Assembly (NCBI RefSeq): GCF_030704825.1
Contig: NZ_JAUYNX010000011.1
Span: 1-64,000, forward strand
DNA length: 64,000 nucleotides
Origin: Brevundimonas sp.
GTDB lineage: Bacteria; Pseudomonadota; Alphaproteobacteria; Caulobacterales; Caulobacteraceae
Direction of reading: 5' to 3'
Shown here piece after piece: positions 25,208-33,757 of the stretch. The notes below the pieces were generated by a model that ran no database searches, was not told the DNA's origin, and was given only the letters and a program-made list of their open reading frames with translations. Position 1 is the first letter of the stretch, and each line of letters begins with the position of its first letter. Made by a program: the position numbers and the translations under genes.

Positions 25208-26872
25208 GTGCTGCTTGATTTCCGCCGTGCGATCTTCGCGCCGACGCTTGCCCTGGCGTTGTGCGCCGTGGCCGGCGTCGCGCACGCCGAAGAGGACGGC
25301 CGACGCGCCCTCTCCGCCCTGAGCCCGGCCGACCGTCTGAGCTACACCAGCGCCTTCGACGCCCTGCGCCGCGGCGACCTCGACGCCGCCCGGGCCTCGG
25401 CGCGGCAGGCCAATGACCGCGTCCTGCTGGGCCAGGTCGAGTTCGAACGGCTGTTTCACGCCGACTACTCAGCCACCTACGAGGAACTGGCCGCCTGGCT
25501 GGAGGAGTATGCCGACCTGCCGTGCGCCGATCGCGCCTACAATCTGGCCATGCGCCGGCGGCCGGACGGGGCGCCCGAGCCGCGGCGGCCCTCGCGCCTC
25601 GGCAGCCGGAACTGGAACAGCGTCGCGGCGGCGGGCGGCAATACCGAGGGCGACCCGTTGAAGGCCGCCCGCGTCGCCCTGAACCGCGACGACCTGACCG
25701 GCGCCGTCGCCCTCGGCGAACAACTCGGCGACTGGTGGACGGTGGGCCTCGCCCAGTACCGGCTCGGCGAATTCGGCAAGGCCACGACCGCCTTCGAGCG
25801 CGTGCTGGACAATCCGACCGAGGACGGCTGGGTGCGTTCCGGGGCCGCCTTCTGGGCCGCGCGGGCGGCGGGCCGGTCGAGTCAGCTGGACCGGGTCCAG
25901 CCCCTGTTGCGCCGGGCCGCGGCCTGGCCCGCGAGCTTCTACGGCCAGATCGCCCTGCGCCAGCTCGGCGAGGAGCCGGCCATCGAGAACCTCGGCCCGG
26001 TTCCGTACCAGCCGGCCGGCCTGCGACAGGCGTCGTACCAGCCTGACGAGCCGATCGGGGTGGACACCGACGAACTCGAGGACTTCATCCGCCAGGAACC
26101 GCGCGCGCGCCGCACCGTGGCCTTTTTTGAGGTCGGCCGCCGCCTCGACGCCCGCGACGAGCTGCGCACCGGCCTGCGCGAAGCCGTCACCGACCAGGGA
26201 CGCCGCCTGTGGGCCGCGCTCGGCCGGGCGCTGGGGCCCCGGGTCACCGGCGCCGACGACGCCCGCCGCATCGACGCCGACCGCTATCCCCAGCCGGTGA
26301 TCGAGCCGGAGGGCGGCTTCACCATCGAGCGCTCGCTGGTCTACGCCATCGCCCGCAAGGAAACCGACTTCAACGCCCGCGCCCGGTCGCCGGTCGGGGC
26401 CTATGGCCTGATGCAGGTGATGCCGACCACGGCCGCCGAACTGTCGGGCGACCGGGGCTTCGTCAGCGAGCCCGAACGGCTGTTCCAGCCCAACGTCAAC
26501 GCCCGGCTGGGCCAGGCCTATGTGAACCGGGTGCTGGCCATGCCGGCGATCAACGGCGACCTGCTGCGGGCCGCGGCCTCGTACAACGCCGGGCCGGGAC
26601 CGATGGTGGCGGCGGTGCGCAAGCTGGGCCCGGACGCCGATCCGCTGCTGCTGATCGAGACGATCGACGTGCCCCAGGCCCGCGACTATGTGGAAAAGGT
26701 CGTGGCGGCCTACTGGATCTACCAGCGCATGAACGGACGGCCGCTGAACACCCTGGACGCCGTGGCCTCGGGCGCGACGGCGATCTCGCTGGCGCTGGAC
26801 TATGTGGCCCCGCCCCCGGTTCCGGCGCAGGCCGTCGAGGTGGCCTCGGTTCCGACTGTCAGCGCCAACTAG
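25208..26872 (+). CDS. Lytic transglycosylase (Slt-type)
   Basis: 554 aa from a GTG at 25208 that follows AAGGGGGG; a signal peptide (residues ~1-26, ending GVAHA-EED) fits. Residues 30-390 are a superhelical TPR-like region (YRLGEFGKATTAFERVLDNP is one repeat). The C-terminal ~180 residues are the SLT domain: LVYAIARKETDFNARARSPVGAYGLMQVMPTTA with catalytic Glu in RKETDF, then NVNARLGQAYVNRV and AAASYNAGPGPM. It cleaves murein glycan strands to anhydro ends in the periplasm. Any start inside the upstream UDG gene is rejected. Confidence 0.93.
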   Translation: MLLDFRRAIFAPTLALALCAVAGVAHAEEDGRRALSALSPADRLSYTSAFDALRRGDLDAARASARQANDRVLLGQVEFERLFHADYSATYEELAAWLEEYADLPCADRAYNLAMRRRPDGAPEPRRPSRLGSRNWNSVAAAGGNTEGDPLKAARVALNRDDLTGAVALGEQLGDWWTVGLAQYRLGEFGKATTAFERVLDNPTEDGWVRSGAAFWAARAAGRSSQLDRVQPLLRRAAAWPASFYGQIALRQLGEEPAIENLGPVPYQPAGLRQASYQPDEPIGVDTDELEDFIRQEPRARRTVAFFEVGRRLDARDELRTGLREAVTDQGRRLWAALGRALGPRVTGADDARRIDADRYPQPVIEPEGGFTIERSLVYAIARKETDFNARARSPVGAYGLMQVMPTTAAELSGDRGFVSEPERLFQPNVNARLGQAYVNRVLAMPAINGDLLRAAASYNAGPGPMVAAVRKLGPDADPLLLIETIDVPQARDYVEKVVAAYWIYQRMNGRPLNTLDAVASGATAISLALDYVAPPPVPAQAVEVASVPTVSAN

Positions 26873-26982
26873 GTGATGCTGACCAGCAGCAGGGCCGGCA
26901 GGCAGCAGGCGATCACGATCAGCAGGCCGTAGACCATCAGGCTGGGGCGACGGGCGCCGGGCTGCTGGACGGGCATGGACAT
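26869..26982 (-). CDS. Small membrane protein, 37 aa
   Basis: A short frame on the strand opposite the lytic transglycosylase, starting MSMPVQQPGARRPSLM with one strongly hydrophobic segment (residues 17-36, MVYGLLIVIACCLPALLLVS). A good Shine-Dalgarno AGGGG lies six bases before the ATG at 26982. Its stop overlaps the transglycosylase stop by four bases. I do not know the family. The start signal and the amphipathic-free hydrophobic helix support a real single-pass peptide, but no homologue was checked. Confidence 0.5.
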   Translation of the reverse strand: MSMPVQQPGARRPSLMVYGLLIVIACCLPALLLVSIT

Positions 26983-27061
26983 GGCGGACCCCTGAACGCT
27001 TCCGCGCTCGTGAAGGTCGAAACATACCGCCGTTGTCTTAAGGCGGGGTTCCGGGGTCCGG

Positions 27062-27712
27062 TTAACGGACCGCCAACGCCTCCGTGGACCATTCGAGGAA
27101 ATCGGGCTGGGCCAGCAGGGCGTCGCGATAGGCGGCGGCCGCGCCGTCGTCGCCGTGGGCGGCGAGATCGATCTGGAAATGCCGGAACCGCGCGGCCACC
27201 GGGGTGAAGAAGGCGTCCGGCACGGACCAGTCGCCGAACAGATACGGCCCGCCGGCGCCGAACCGGGTCCGCATCTCCCGCCACAGGGCGACGATGCGGC
27301 GGATGTCCCTTGTGACGGCCTCGCCTGTCGGCGGCGGCGAGCGGTCCGGGCCGACCATGGTGTGATCCGGTCCCATGCCGCATTCGGTGCGCAGGCCCAT
27401 GAAGCCGCCGTGCATCTCGCAGGCGGCGGACCGGGCCAGCCAGCGGGCGTGGGGATCGGCCGGCCACAGTTTCGCTTCAGGATAGCGTTCGGCGCACCAG
27501 ACCGAGATGGCCATGGAGTCCCAGATGGTCTCGCCCTCGACCCTGAGCAGGGGCACCAGGCGCGAGGGAGATATCCGCTCGAGCTCGGCCTGTCCGGCCG
27601 GCGTATAGATGTCGATCTCGCGCACGGCGAAGTCCGCCTTGCAGCGCTTCAGCACCAGCCAGGGCCGCAGCGACCAGGTGGAGTACAGCCGGGGTCCGAT
27701 GATCAGTTCCAT
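27062..27712 (-). CDS. Glutathione S-transferase family protein
   Basis: 216 aa. Thioredoxin-like N-terminus: LYSTWSLRPWLVLKRC carries the active-site Ser/Trp region, SRLVPLLRVEGETIWDSMAI the cis-Pro and the glutathione-binding Glu/Asp-Ser. The all-helical C-terminal domain has GPYLFGDWSVPDAFFTPVAARF with the N-capping Asp. Related proteins in alphaproteobacteria handle small electrophiles. It has no operon partner. Confidence 0.88.
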   Translation of the reverse strand: MELIIGPRLYSTWSLRPWLVLKRCKADFAVREIDIYTPAGQAELERISPSRLVPLLRVEGETIWDSMAISVWCAERYPEAKLWPADPHARWLARSAACEMHGGFMGLRTECGMGPDHTMVGPDRSPPPTGEAVTRDIRRIVALWREMRTRFGAGGPYLFGDWSVPDAFFTPVAARFRHFQIDLAAHGDDGAAAAYRDALLAQPDFLEWSTEALAVR

Positions 27713-27828
27713 GATCTCGCATTTAAGGACCGGAACCCAATCCGTCCAAGGGGTTCGCCGCCACTTTAAAAAAACACTGTTCCACGCCGGATGAATTCGT
27801 GTTTGGATTGCATGGACGGGAGATCACC

Positions 27829-29577
27829 ATGAAGAGCAGCATCCTGACGCTTGCCGCGACGGCCGTGTCCATCCTGGCGGCCCCTGCCTGGGCTCAAGAC
27901 CCCCAGGCGCCCTTTCCCGCGCAGACAGGGAACAACGGAGCCCGCTCGTTCAGCGGCTGGGTAGAAGACGAAATGCAGGCCATGGTGCGATCCTGCACAG
28001 GCTCGACGGGCACGCTGACGTTGGAGAGACGGGCGCTGCCATGGAGGCTGGTCAGGCGGCCCGCCACTGCCATCCCGGTCAACCTCCAGCAGAAGCTTCG
28101 GCTCGATCAGCCGCAATGGGTAATGGTGGAGACCGACAACTCCGTTAGCCGGATTTTCGCGACGATCTTCGATCGAGATCCGCGAACCGCGCCCAATCCC
28201 GGCCGGTCCTACCTCGTGCTCGACGACGGGACCGGAAGTGTCCCTGTTCCGCTCGCAGGCGAGAATCTCGTAGCCTACCAGAGCGACTGTAATACCAGTC
28301 TGTCCGCTGCCCTATCGCAGGATAGCGAGTTCAGCATAGCCGTGGCCAGCCTGAAGAATTCGCTTTCCGCGCAATACCAAGCTTCGGGGGTCTACAGGAT
28401 CAATCTGGTGAGGGGTCATTTCCAGTCCCCGCTGGGAAGCGTCTTCCACGCTCCGCAACCCGGACCGAGCGAAATCGCTCCGCTGACTGCCGGAACCGCG
28501 CTTTGGCTCTGGTACTACGCCGACCCTGCGAGACGCACCCGGGCACACTACATGGTCAGCGACTTCCATGGCACAGCACTGCTGCAGCAGGCGACCTCAG
28601 ACGACGAGACTGTGTTCGAAGGGGAGGCTTCCGGCGGCGCCCGGGTCGCCACGATCGGGGCATCAGCCAGCGTGCAAGGCGCCATCGGCCGCAGGAACCA
28701 CCTCACGTCCCTGGTCACGGCGATTGCCTATGACCAGAACGCATCCGGCCAGCGTTGGAACATCATACCCCTTCCGTCAGTGGAAACCGCCGCCCAGATA
28801 TTCGCCGACCATGCACGAGCAACGTTCGAGAGGGGCAGGTCCGATAGCACGGAACTGATCGACACCTCGGAAGTGATGCTGATCCATTCGTTTGCCGGAA
28901 TTCCCCAGGCCCTTTGCGCTCCCCGATGGGAGATCTCGGAGCCTGGGCTGAGGCCGTCCGATGTTCATTTCGATGTCGCGTCGAGACTTTGCCTCTTCGA
29001 AACAGTTTACACGCCCACGGCGTCCATGGTCGCCAATGGAGGCAATCTGACGTTCTCCTTCCGGTGGAAATTCGGAGCGACGGCGGACGGCGCTGATCTC
29101 GTGCTGCGAACCCTGCCTGTGCCCTTCACCAGACTGGAAGCTCCGGCTATCCAACTGGAGGCAGGAGACCCCGAGCCACGCGTAGGCGACGCCGACTCAG
29201 CCGGCTATTCGTCCCTGACCTGGGCAAAGGTCTATGCGCTGACCGATCCTCAATTGGCGACCCGCAAGGTTCAGCGGATCGTCATGGAGGACTTGATGAT
29301 CCTGTGCGACGGCCGCGCGCCGATCTCCGTGACAGAGAGTCCCGCCGTGATTGCCTTGGACGGCCAGACCCGGAAGGTGAACCTGACCCTTGTGGCGCAG
29401 ATTCCCTATCCCGTTTCGGCTGGCGCCGGGACGGATCGCTGCCAGATCACCGGCACGGTCGAGTATATCCTGCAGAACAACCAACGGGTCACGCGAGCCT
29501 TTCCCGCGAGCAACGGCTACGTCTACGTGCCGAAAATGCCGGCTCCTCGGTCGGGTCCGGAGGCCGCAATAACTTGA
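27829..29577 (+). CDS. Large secreted protein of unknown family
   Basis: 582 aa; ATG 27829 is preceded by GGGAG and begins a clear signal peptide (residues 1-23, APAWA-QDP). The mature protein is rich in Ser/Thr and has a beta-strand rhythm without recognised motifs; six Cys are spread through it. Its codons use more A and T in third positions than its neighbours, and the leader at 27755-27800 is AT-rich (ACTTTAAAAAAACACTG). Both hint at acquisition from outside or weak selection. No related genes flank it: GST is upstream on the other strand and purB downstream. Function unknown. Confidence 0.7.
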   Translation: MKSSILTLAATAVSILAAPAWAQDPQAPFPAQTGNNGARSFSGWVEDEMQAMVRSCTGSTGTLTLERRALPWRLVRRPATAIPVNLQQKLRLDQPQWVMVETDNSVSRIFATIFDRDPRTAPNPGRSYLVLDDGTGSVPVPLAGENLVAYQSDCNTSLSAALSQDSEFSIAVASLKNSLSAQYQASGVYRINLVRGHFQSPLGSVFHAPQPGPSEIAPLTAGTALWLWYYADPARRTRAHYMVSDFHGTALLQQATSDDETVFEGEASGGARVATIGASASVQGAIGRRNHLTSLVTAIAYDQNASGQRWNIIPLPSVETAAQIFADHARATFERGRSDSTELIDTSEVMLIHSFAGIPQALCAPRWEISEPGLRPSDVHFDVASRLCLFETVYTPTASMVANGGNLTFSFRWKFGATADGADLVLRTLPVPFTRLEAPAIQLEAGDPEPRVGDADSAGYSSLTWAKVYALTDPQLATRKVQRIVMEDLMILCDGRAPISVTESPAVIALDGQTRKVNLTLVAQIPYPVSAGAGTDRCQITGTVEYILQNNQRVTRAFPASNGYVYVPKMPAPRSGPEAAIT

Positions 29578-29610
29578 CTTGTGGGCATTGCCGGAAGACA
29601 CCCCGCGCCC

Positions 29611-30912
29611 ATGATCAGCCGCTATTCCCGCCCCGCCGCCGTCGCCATCTGGTCACAGGAGACCAAATACCGGATCTGGTTCGAGATCGAGGCCCACGCC
29701 GCCACGAAGATGGCCGAACTGGGCGTGATTCCCGTTGAAGCCGCCGAGGCGATCTGGGCCAAGGGCGAGGATGCGGTGTTCGACGCCGACCGCATCGACG
29801 AGATCGAGCGCACCACCAAACACGACGTCATCGCCTTCCTGACCCATGTGGCGGAGATCGTTGGCGACGAGGCGCGCTTTCTTCATCAGGGCATGACCTC
29901 GTCGGACGTGCTGGACACCTGTTTCGCGGTGCAGCTGGCGCGCGCCTCGGACCTGCTGGTCGAGGGCGTCGACCGGGTTCTGGCGGCGCTGGAGACGCGG
30001 GCGAGGGAGCACAAATTCACCCCCTGCGTCGGGCGCAGCCACGGCATCCACGCCGAGCCGGTGACCTTCGGCCTCAAGCTGGCGGGCTACCACGCCGAAT
30101 TCCAGCGGGCGAAGCGCCGGCTGCTGACCGCCAGGGAAGAGATCGCCACCTGCGCCATCTCGGGGGCCGTCGGCACCTTCGCCAACGTCGATCCGGCGGT
30201 CGAGCAGTATGTGGCCGACAAGATGGGTTTGGCCGTCGAGCCGGTCTCGACCCAGGTGATACCGCGCGATCGCCACGCCGCCTTCTTCGCCGCCCTGGGC
30301 GTGGTCGCCTCCTCGGTCGAGCGGCTGGCGATCGAGATCCGCCACCTGCAGCGCACCGAGGTTCTGGAGGCCGAAGAGCCGTTCGATCCGGGCCAGAAGG
30401 GTTCGTCGGCCATGCCGCACAAGCGCAATCCGATCCTGACCGAGAACCTGACCGGTCTGGCCCGGCTGGTCCGCTCGGCCGTGGTGCCGGCGATGGAGAA
30501 CGTCGCCCTCTGGCACGAGCGCGACATCAGCCATTCCTCGGTCGAGCGCGGCATCGGGCCGGACGCCACCGTCCACCTGGACTTCGCCCTGCATCGTCTG
30601 GCGGGGGTGGTCGAGCGGTTGCAGGTCTATCCGGTCAATATGGAGAAGAACCTGAACCTGCTGGGCGGGCTGGTGCATTCCCAGCGCGTCATGCTGGCCC
30701 TGACCCAGGCGGGGGTATCGCGCGAGGACGCCTATGCGGCGGTGCAGGAGAACGCCATGAAGGTCTGGCGCGGCGAGGGCCGGTTCCTGGATTTCCTCAA
30801 GGCCGACGCGCGCGTGACCCTGCCGGCGGAACAGCTCGAGGCGCTGTTCGACCTCGGCTACCACACCAAACACGTGGACACGGTGTTCGCGCGGGTGTTC
30901 GGCGCGGCGTGA
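29611..30912 (+). CDS. purB: Adenylosuccinate lyase
   Basis: 433 aa from ATG 29611, which keeps the standard MISRYSRPAAVAIWSQETKY start. Catalytic landmarks: GMTSSDVLDTC, CVGRSHGIHAEPVTFG with the catalytic His, and the fumarase-superfamily signature GSSAMPHKRNPILTENL. It splits SAICAR to AICAR and adenylosuccinate to AMP. It overlaps the following glycosylase by four bases (GTGA). First gene of the purine region that continues with purC, purS, purQ and purL. Confidence 0.97.
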   Translation: MISRYSRPAAVAIWSQETKYRIWFEIEAHAATKMAELGVIPVEAAEAIWAKGEDAVFDADRIDEIERTTKHDVIAFLTHVAEIVGDEARFLHQGMTSSDVLDTCFAVQLARASDLLVEGVDRVLAALETRAREHKFTPCVGRSHGIHAEPVTFGLKLAGYHAEFQRAKRRLLTAREEIATCAISGAVGTFANVDPAVEQYVADKMGLAVEPVSTQVIPRDRHAAFFAALGVVASSVERLAIEIRHLQRTEVLEAEEPFDPGQKGSSAMPHKRNPILTENLTGLARLVRSAVVPAMENVALWHERDISHSSVERGIGPDATVHLDFALHRLAGVVERLQVYPVNMEKNLNLLGGLVHSQRVMLALTQAGVSREDAYAAVQENAMKVWRGEGRFLDFLKADARVTLPAEQLEALFDLGYHTKHVDTVFARVFGAA

Positions 30913-31406
30913 GCCTCAAGCGCGCCTTCGACCCGGTCGTCGATGCGAATACGCGCCTGCTGATCCTCGGCAGCCTGCCCGGCGACGCCTCCCTGAAGGC
31001 GGGTCAGTACTATGGCCATCCGCAGAACGGGTTCTGGCGGCTGGTCGGCGGGGTAATCGGGCTCGACCTCGTCGCCCTGCCCTATCCCGATCGGCTTGAG
31101 GCGCTGAAAGAGGCGGGCGTCGGCCTGTGGGACGTCATCGCCCGCGCCCATCGGCCAGGCAGTCTGGACGCCGCCATCCGCGACGCCGAGGCGGCGGACC
31201 TGAACCTTCTGGTGGGGCGACTGCCGCAACTTCGCGCCGTGGCGTTCAACGGCGGCACGGCGGCGCGGATCGGGCGGCGGACCCTGGGTTCCGCCCGGGG
31301 ACTGAGTCTGATCGACCTGCCGTCCTCAAGCCCCGCCCACACCCGATCCCTCGAATCCAAGGCCGAAGCCTGGGACAGGCTGAAATCCTTCGTGGCCGGG
31401 CCCTGA
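30909..31406 (+). CDS. DNA-deoxyinosine glycosylase (hypoxanthine-DNA glycosylase, UDG family 6)
   Basis: 165 aa. The N-terminal LLILGSLPGDASLKAGQYYG HPQNGFW block is the signature of the HDG group within the UDG superfamily, with the active-site Asn in HPQNGFW; the second motif is LPSSSPAHTRS. The enzyme excises hypoxanthine (deaminated adenine) from DNA. GTG start at 30909 overlaps purB, so it is co-translated with an enzyme of inosine/adenine nucleotide metabolism. A strong terminator follows. Confidence 0.9.
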   Translation: MSLKRAFDPVVDANTRLLILGSLPGDASLKAGQYYGHPQNGFWRLVGGVIGLDLVALPYPDRLEALKEAGVGLWDVIARAHRPGSLDAAIRDAEAADLNLLVGRLPQLRAVAFNGGTAARIGRRTLGSARGLSLIDLPSSSPAHTRSLESKAEAWDRLKSFVAGP

Positions 31407-31426
31407 CGGAATCGCTGAAACGACAA

Positions 31427-31457
31427 GGGCCGCTCCATCGCTGGAGCGGCCCTTTTT
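31427..31457 (+). terminator. Rho-independent terminator of the purB unit
   Basis: Perfect 11-bp stem GGGCCGCTCCA/TGGAGCGGCCC (31427-31437, 31442-31452) with a TCGC loop and TTTTT. It lies between convergent genes and could also act on the minus strand. Confidence 0.93.
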
Positions 31458-31476
31458 CGGCAGAAGATGCTCGGGG

Positions 31477-31800
31477 CTATTCGGCGTTGCGGATCTGCTC
31501 GCGCGCCACCGAGGACAGCTCGTCCATCTTGCGGCGGATTTCGCCCTCGGACACGGTCAGGCCGGCGCCTTCCAGGTCCTGGGCGATCTTGCGGTAGACG
31601 TCTTCCTCGCCCGGCTGCTCGAAGTCGGCCTTGACGATGGCGCGGCCGTATTCCTCGGCCTGGTCGGCGCCCAGGCCCATCTTCTCGGCGGCCCAGAGGC
31701 CCAGCAGCTTGTTGCGCCGGGCGACCGCCTTGAACTCCTGTTCCTGATCGAGGGCGTATTTGGACTCGAAGCCCTTTTCCCGATCGTCGAAGGTGGTCAT
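31477..31800 (-). CDS. DUF1476 protein, F1-ATPase inhibitor zeta subunit
   Basis: 107 aa. It matches DUF1476, the family of the zeta inhibitor of the F1Fo ATP synthase in alphaproteobacteria: MTTFDDREKGFESKYALDQE, VARRNKLLGLWAAEKMG, and a four-helix layout ending EIRRKMDELSSVAREQI. Zeta blocks rotation of the enzyme in the hydrolytic direction through its N-terminal tail. Neighbour of purC, as it commonly is in this class. A Caulobacter-like promoter lies upstream. Confidence 0.92.
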   Translation of the reverse strand: MTTFDDREKGFESKYALDQEQEFKAVARRNKLLGLWAAEKMGLGADQAEEYGRAIVKADFEQPGEEDVYRKIAQDLEGAGLTVSEGEIRRKMDELSSVAREQIRNAE

Positions 31801-31852
31801 GGGCGTCGCAAGGCTCCGTTTGGGCGGCCGGAAGCGCGGCCGCGGTCGAGGT

Positions 31853-31882
31853 GGTCTATAGCCGCACCATGGCCGAACGCAA
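31853..31882 (-). promoter_or_regulatory. Predicted promoter of the DUF1476 gene
   Basis: Read on the minus strand: TTGCGTT at 31882-31876, 13 bases, then GCTATAGACC ending at 31853. It resembles the Caulobacter housekeeping consensus (TTGACGS, 10-14 bases, GCTANAWC), with mismatches in the -35 box. It lies 53 bases ahead of the ATG at 31800. Confidence 0.55.
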
Positions 31883-31938
31883 CCGGAACCGGCCGGGTTG
31901 CGGCGACGCGGCGCGGGGCGGATCAAAACGCGGCTGGT

Positions 31939-31967
31939 TTGTATCGCGGGGCCGCATCCGCTAAGGG
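31939..31967 (+). promoter_or_regulatory. Candidate purC promoter
   Basis: TTGTATC (31939-31945), 14 bases, then GCTAAGGG (31960-31967) partly fits the same Caulobacter-type consensus and precedes purC by about 105 bases. The -10 box lacks its last bases. The rest of the 272-base gap 31801-32072 shows no gene. Confidence 0.35.
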
Positions 31968-32072
31968 TTCCCGCGACTTTTTTCCCGCCCGCCCGCGATT
32001 CCGGATCAAGCCGCCCAGACCCCCGTCTGGCCGCGGGATTTGCGTTTCCGGCGGGCCCCGCCCGGACTCCAG

Positions 32073-32834
32073 ATGATGAACGTCAAGCGCAAGAAGATTT
32101 ACGAGGGCAAGGCCAAGATCCTATACGAGGGACCCGAGCCCGGCACCCTGATCCAGTATTTCAAGGACGACGCCACCGCCTTCAACGGCGAGAAGAAGGC
32201 GCAGCTGGAAGGCAAGGGCGTCATCAACAACCGCATCAGCGAGTTCATCATGTCGCGCCTGAACGGCATCGGCGTGACCAACCACTTCATCAAGCGGCTG
32301 AACCTGCGCGAGCAGCTGATCCGCGAGGTCGAGATCATTCCGCTGGAGGTCGTGTGCCGCAACGTCGTCGCCGGCTCGATGAGCCAGCGCCTCGGCATCG
32401 ACGAGGGCACGCCCCTGCCCCGCTCGATCATCGAATTCTATCTCAAGAAGGACGAGCTCAACGACCCGATGGTCACCGAGGAGCACATCACCGCCTTCAA
32501 CTGGGCCACGACCCAGGAGCTGGACGACATTCTGGCCATGACCGTGCGGGTGAACGACTATCTGTCCGGCATGTTCGGCGCCGTCGGCATCACCCTGGTG
32601 GACTTCAAGATCGAGTTCGGCCGGGTGTGGGAGAACGACTTCAGCCGGGTCATCCTGGCCGACGAGATCAGCCCCGATTCCTGCCGCCTGTGGGACACCA
32701 ACACAGGCGAAAAGCTGGACAAGGACCGCTTCCGCCGCGATCTGGGCAATGTGATCGAAAGCTACACCGAGGTGGCCCGCCGCCTCGGCATCATGAAGGA
32801 CATGCCGACCGTGATCCAGGGGGGACTGCACTGA
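32073..32834 (+). CDS. purC: Phosphoribosylaminoimidazole-succinocarboxamide synthase
   Basis: 253 aa from ATG 32073 (the next codon is also ATG). [20 protein letters not shown], then [30 protein letters not shown] and [10 protein letters not shown] are standard SAICAR synthetase motifs. It joins CAIR and aspartate. A longer open frame upstream has non-conserved Arg-rich residues and is rejected. Its TGA shares a base with the purS ATG (TGATG), so the two are coupled. Confidence 0.97.
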   Translation: MMNVKRKKIYEGKAKILYEGPEPGTLIQYFKDDATAFNGEKKAQLEGKGVINNRISEFIMSRLNGIGVTNHFIKRLNLREQLIREVEIIPLEVVCRNVVAGSMSQRLGIDEGTPLPRSIIEFYLKKDELNDPMVTEEHITAFNWATTQELDDILAMTVRVNDYLSGMFGAVGITLVDFKIEFGRVWENDFSRVILADEISPDSCRLWDTNTGEKLDKDRFRRDLGNVIESYTEVARRLGIMKDMPTVIQGGLH

Positions 32835-33073
32835 TGGCCAGGGTCAAGGTTCACGTCTTCCTCAAGCCCGGCGTGCTGGACGTCCAGGGCAAGGCGGTCG
32901 AAGGCGCCCTGCACGGTCTGGGCTGGGCCGATGTGTCCAACGCCCGGGTCGGCAAGCTGATCGAGTTCGACCTCGGCGAGGGCGTCGAGGACAAGGCCGC
33001 CGAGGTCAAACGCATGTGCGAGACCCTGCTGGCCAACACCGTGATCGAAAGCTACCGCATCGAGGTCGCGTGA
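32834..33073 (+). CDS. purS: FGAM synthase subunit PurS
   Basis: 79 aa, the usual size. [21 protein letters not shown] and the C-terminal MCETLLANTVIESYRIEV are typical. PurS bridges the small glutaminase PurQ and the large PurL and helps ammonia transfer, which is the non-fused system of alphaproteobacteria and Gram-positives. It is followed by a small membrane ORF overlapping it by four bases, and purQ comes 1.4 kb later. Confidence 0.95.
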   Translation: MARVKVHVFLKPGVLDVQGKAVEGALHGLGWADVSNARVGKLIEFDLGEGVEDKAAEVKRMCETLLANTVIESYRIEVA

Positions 33074-33201
33074 AACGGCTGATCCAGTTCTCGATCGCGG
33101 CCTTCGTCCTGGTCGGCGTGCTGATCTTCGCGACGGCCCTGGCCGGCGGGCTGACCGACGATTCGGCGTTCACGCCGGCGGCGAAGCAGGCGGCCCACTA
33201 G
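33070..33201 (+). CDS. Small membrane peptide, 43 aa, coupled to purS
   Basis: GTG at 33070 overlaps the purS stop (GTGA). The peptide begins MKRLIQFSIAAFVLVGVLIF, with one hydrophobic helix at residues ~7-27 and a polar C-terminal tail rich in Ala, Asp and Thr. It could be a single-pass inner-membrane peptide with the tail outside. I do not recognise a family. The start overlap is the best evidence that it is translated. Confidence 0.6.
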   Translation: MKRLIQFSIAAFVLVGVLIFATALAGGLTDDSAFTPAAKQAAH

Positions 33202-33258
33202 CGACGCCGGCCGCTATCGTGCGTTAGGATTAGTCCCGACCGCAACGAGGAGCGCGCC

Positions 33259-33732
33259 ATGACCTTCACCGTCACCTCAACGGGCTTCGCCGACGGCGGC
33301 CCCCTCCCCGACGCCCAGGTCCATGCAAAGGGCAACCGCTCCCCGCAACTGAGCTGGTCCGGCGCGCCCGAGGGCGTGAAGAGCTTCGCCGTCACCTGTT
33401 TCGACCCCGATGCGCCGACCGGTTCGGGCTTCTGGCACTGGACCGTGGCCAACATCCCCGCCGATGTGACCGAACTGGCCGAGGGCGCCTCGCCCGCCGG
33501 CCTGCCGAGGGGCGCGGTCGAGGGCCGGACCGATTTCGGCGAGCCCGGCTTCGGCGGCGCCGCCCCGCCAAAGGGACACGGCCCGCACCGCTACATCTTC
33601 ACGGTCTTCGCCGTGGATACGGAAAAGCTGGACGTGACGCCGGAGAATTCGGGGGCGGTGTTCGGGTTCAACCTGCATTTCCACACCCTTGCGAGAGCCT
33701 CGATCACGGGCGTGTACGAGAACCGCGGCTGA
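33259..33732 (+). CDS. YbhB/YbcL-type phosphatidylethanolamine-binding protein
   Basis: 157 aa, well-placed GAGGAG before ATG 33259. PEBP signature: GNRSPQLSWSGAPEGVKSFAV, CFDPDAPTGSGFWHWTVANI, and GPHRYIFTVFAVD with the conserved ligand-pocket residues. Bacterial members are relatives of Raf-kinase inhibitor proteins with unclear ligands. No signal peptide, so cytoplasmic. It sits between the small membrane ORF and an HD protein in the purS-purQ interval. Confidence 0.93.
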   Translation: MTFTVTSTGFADGGPLPDAQVHAKGNRSPQLSWSGAPEGVKSFAVTCFDPDAPTGSGFWHWTVANIPADVTELAEGASPAGLPRGAVEGRTDFGEPGFGGAAPPKGHGPHRYIFTVFAVDTEKLDVTPENSGAVFGFNLHFHTLARASITGVYENRG

Positions 33733-33757
33733 GCGCGAGCTTCATCGGGAGGGCGGC

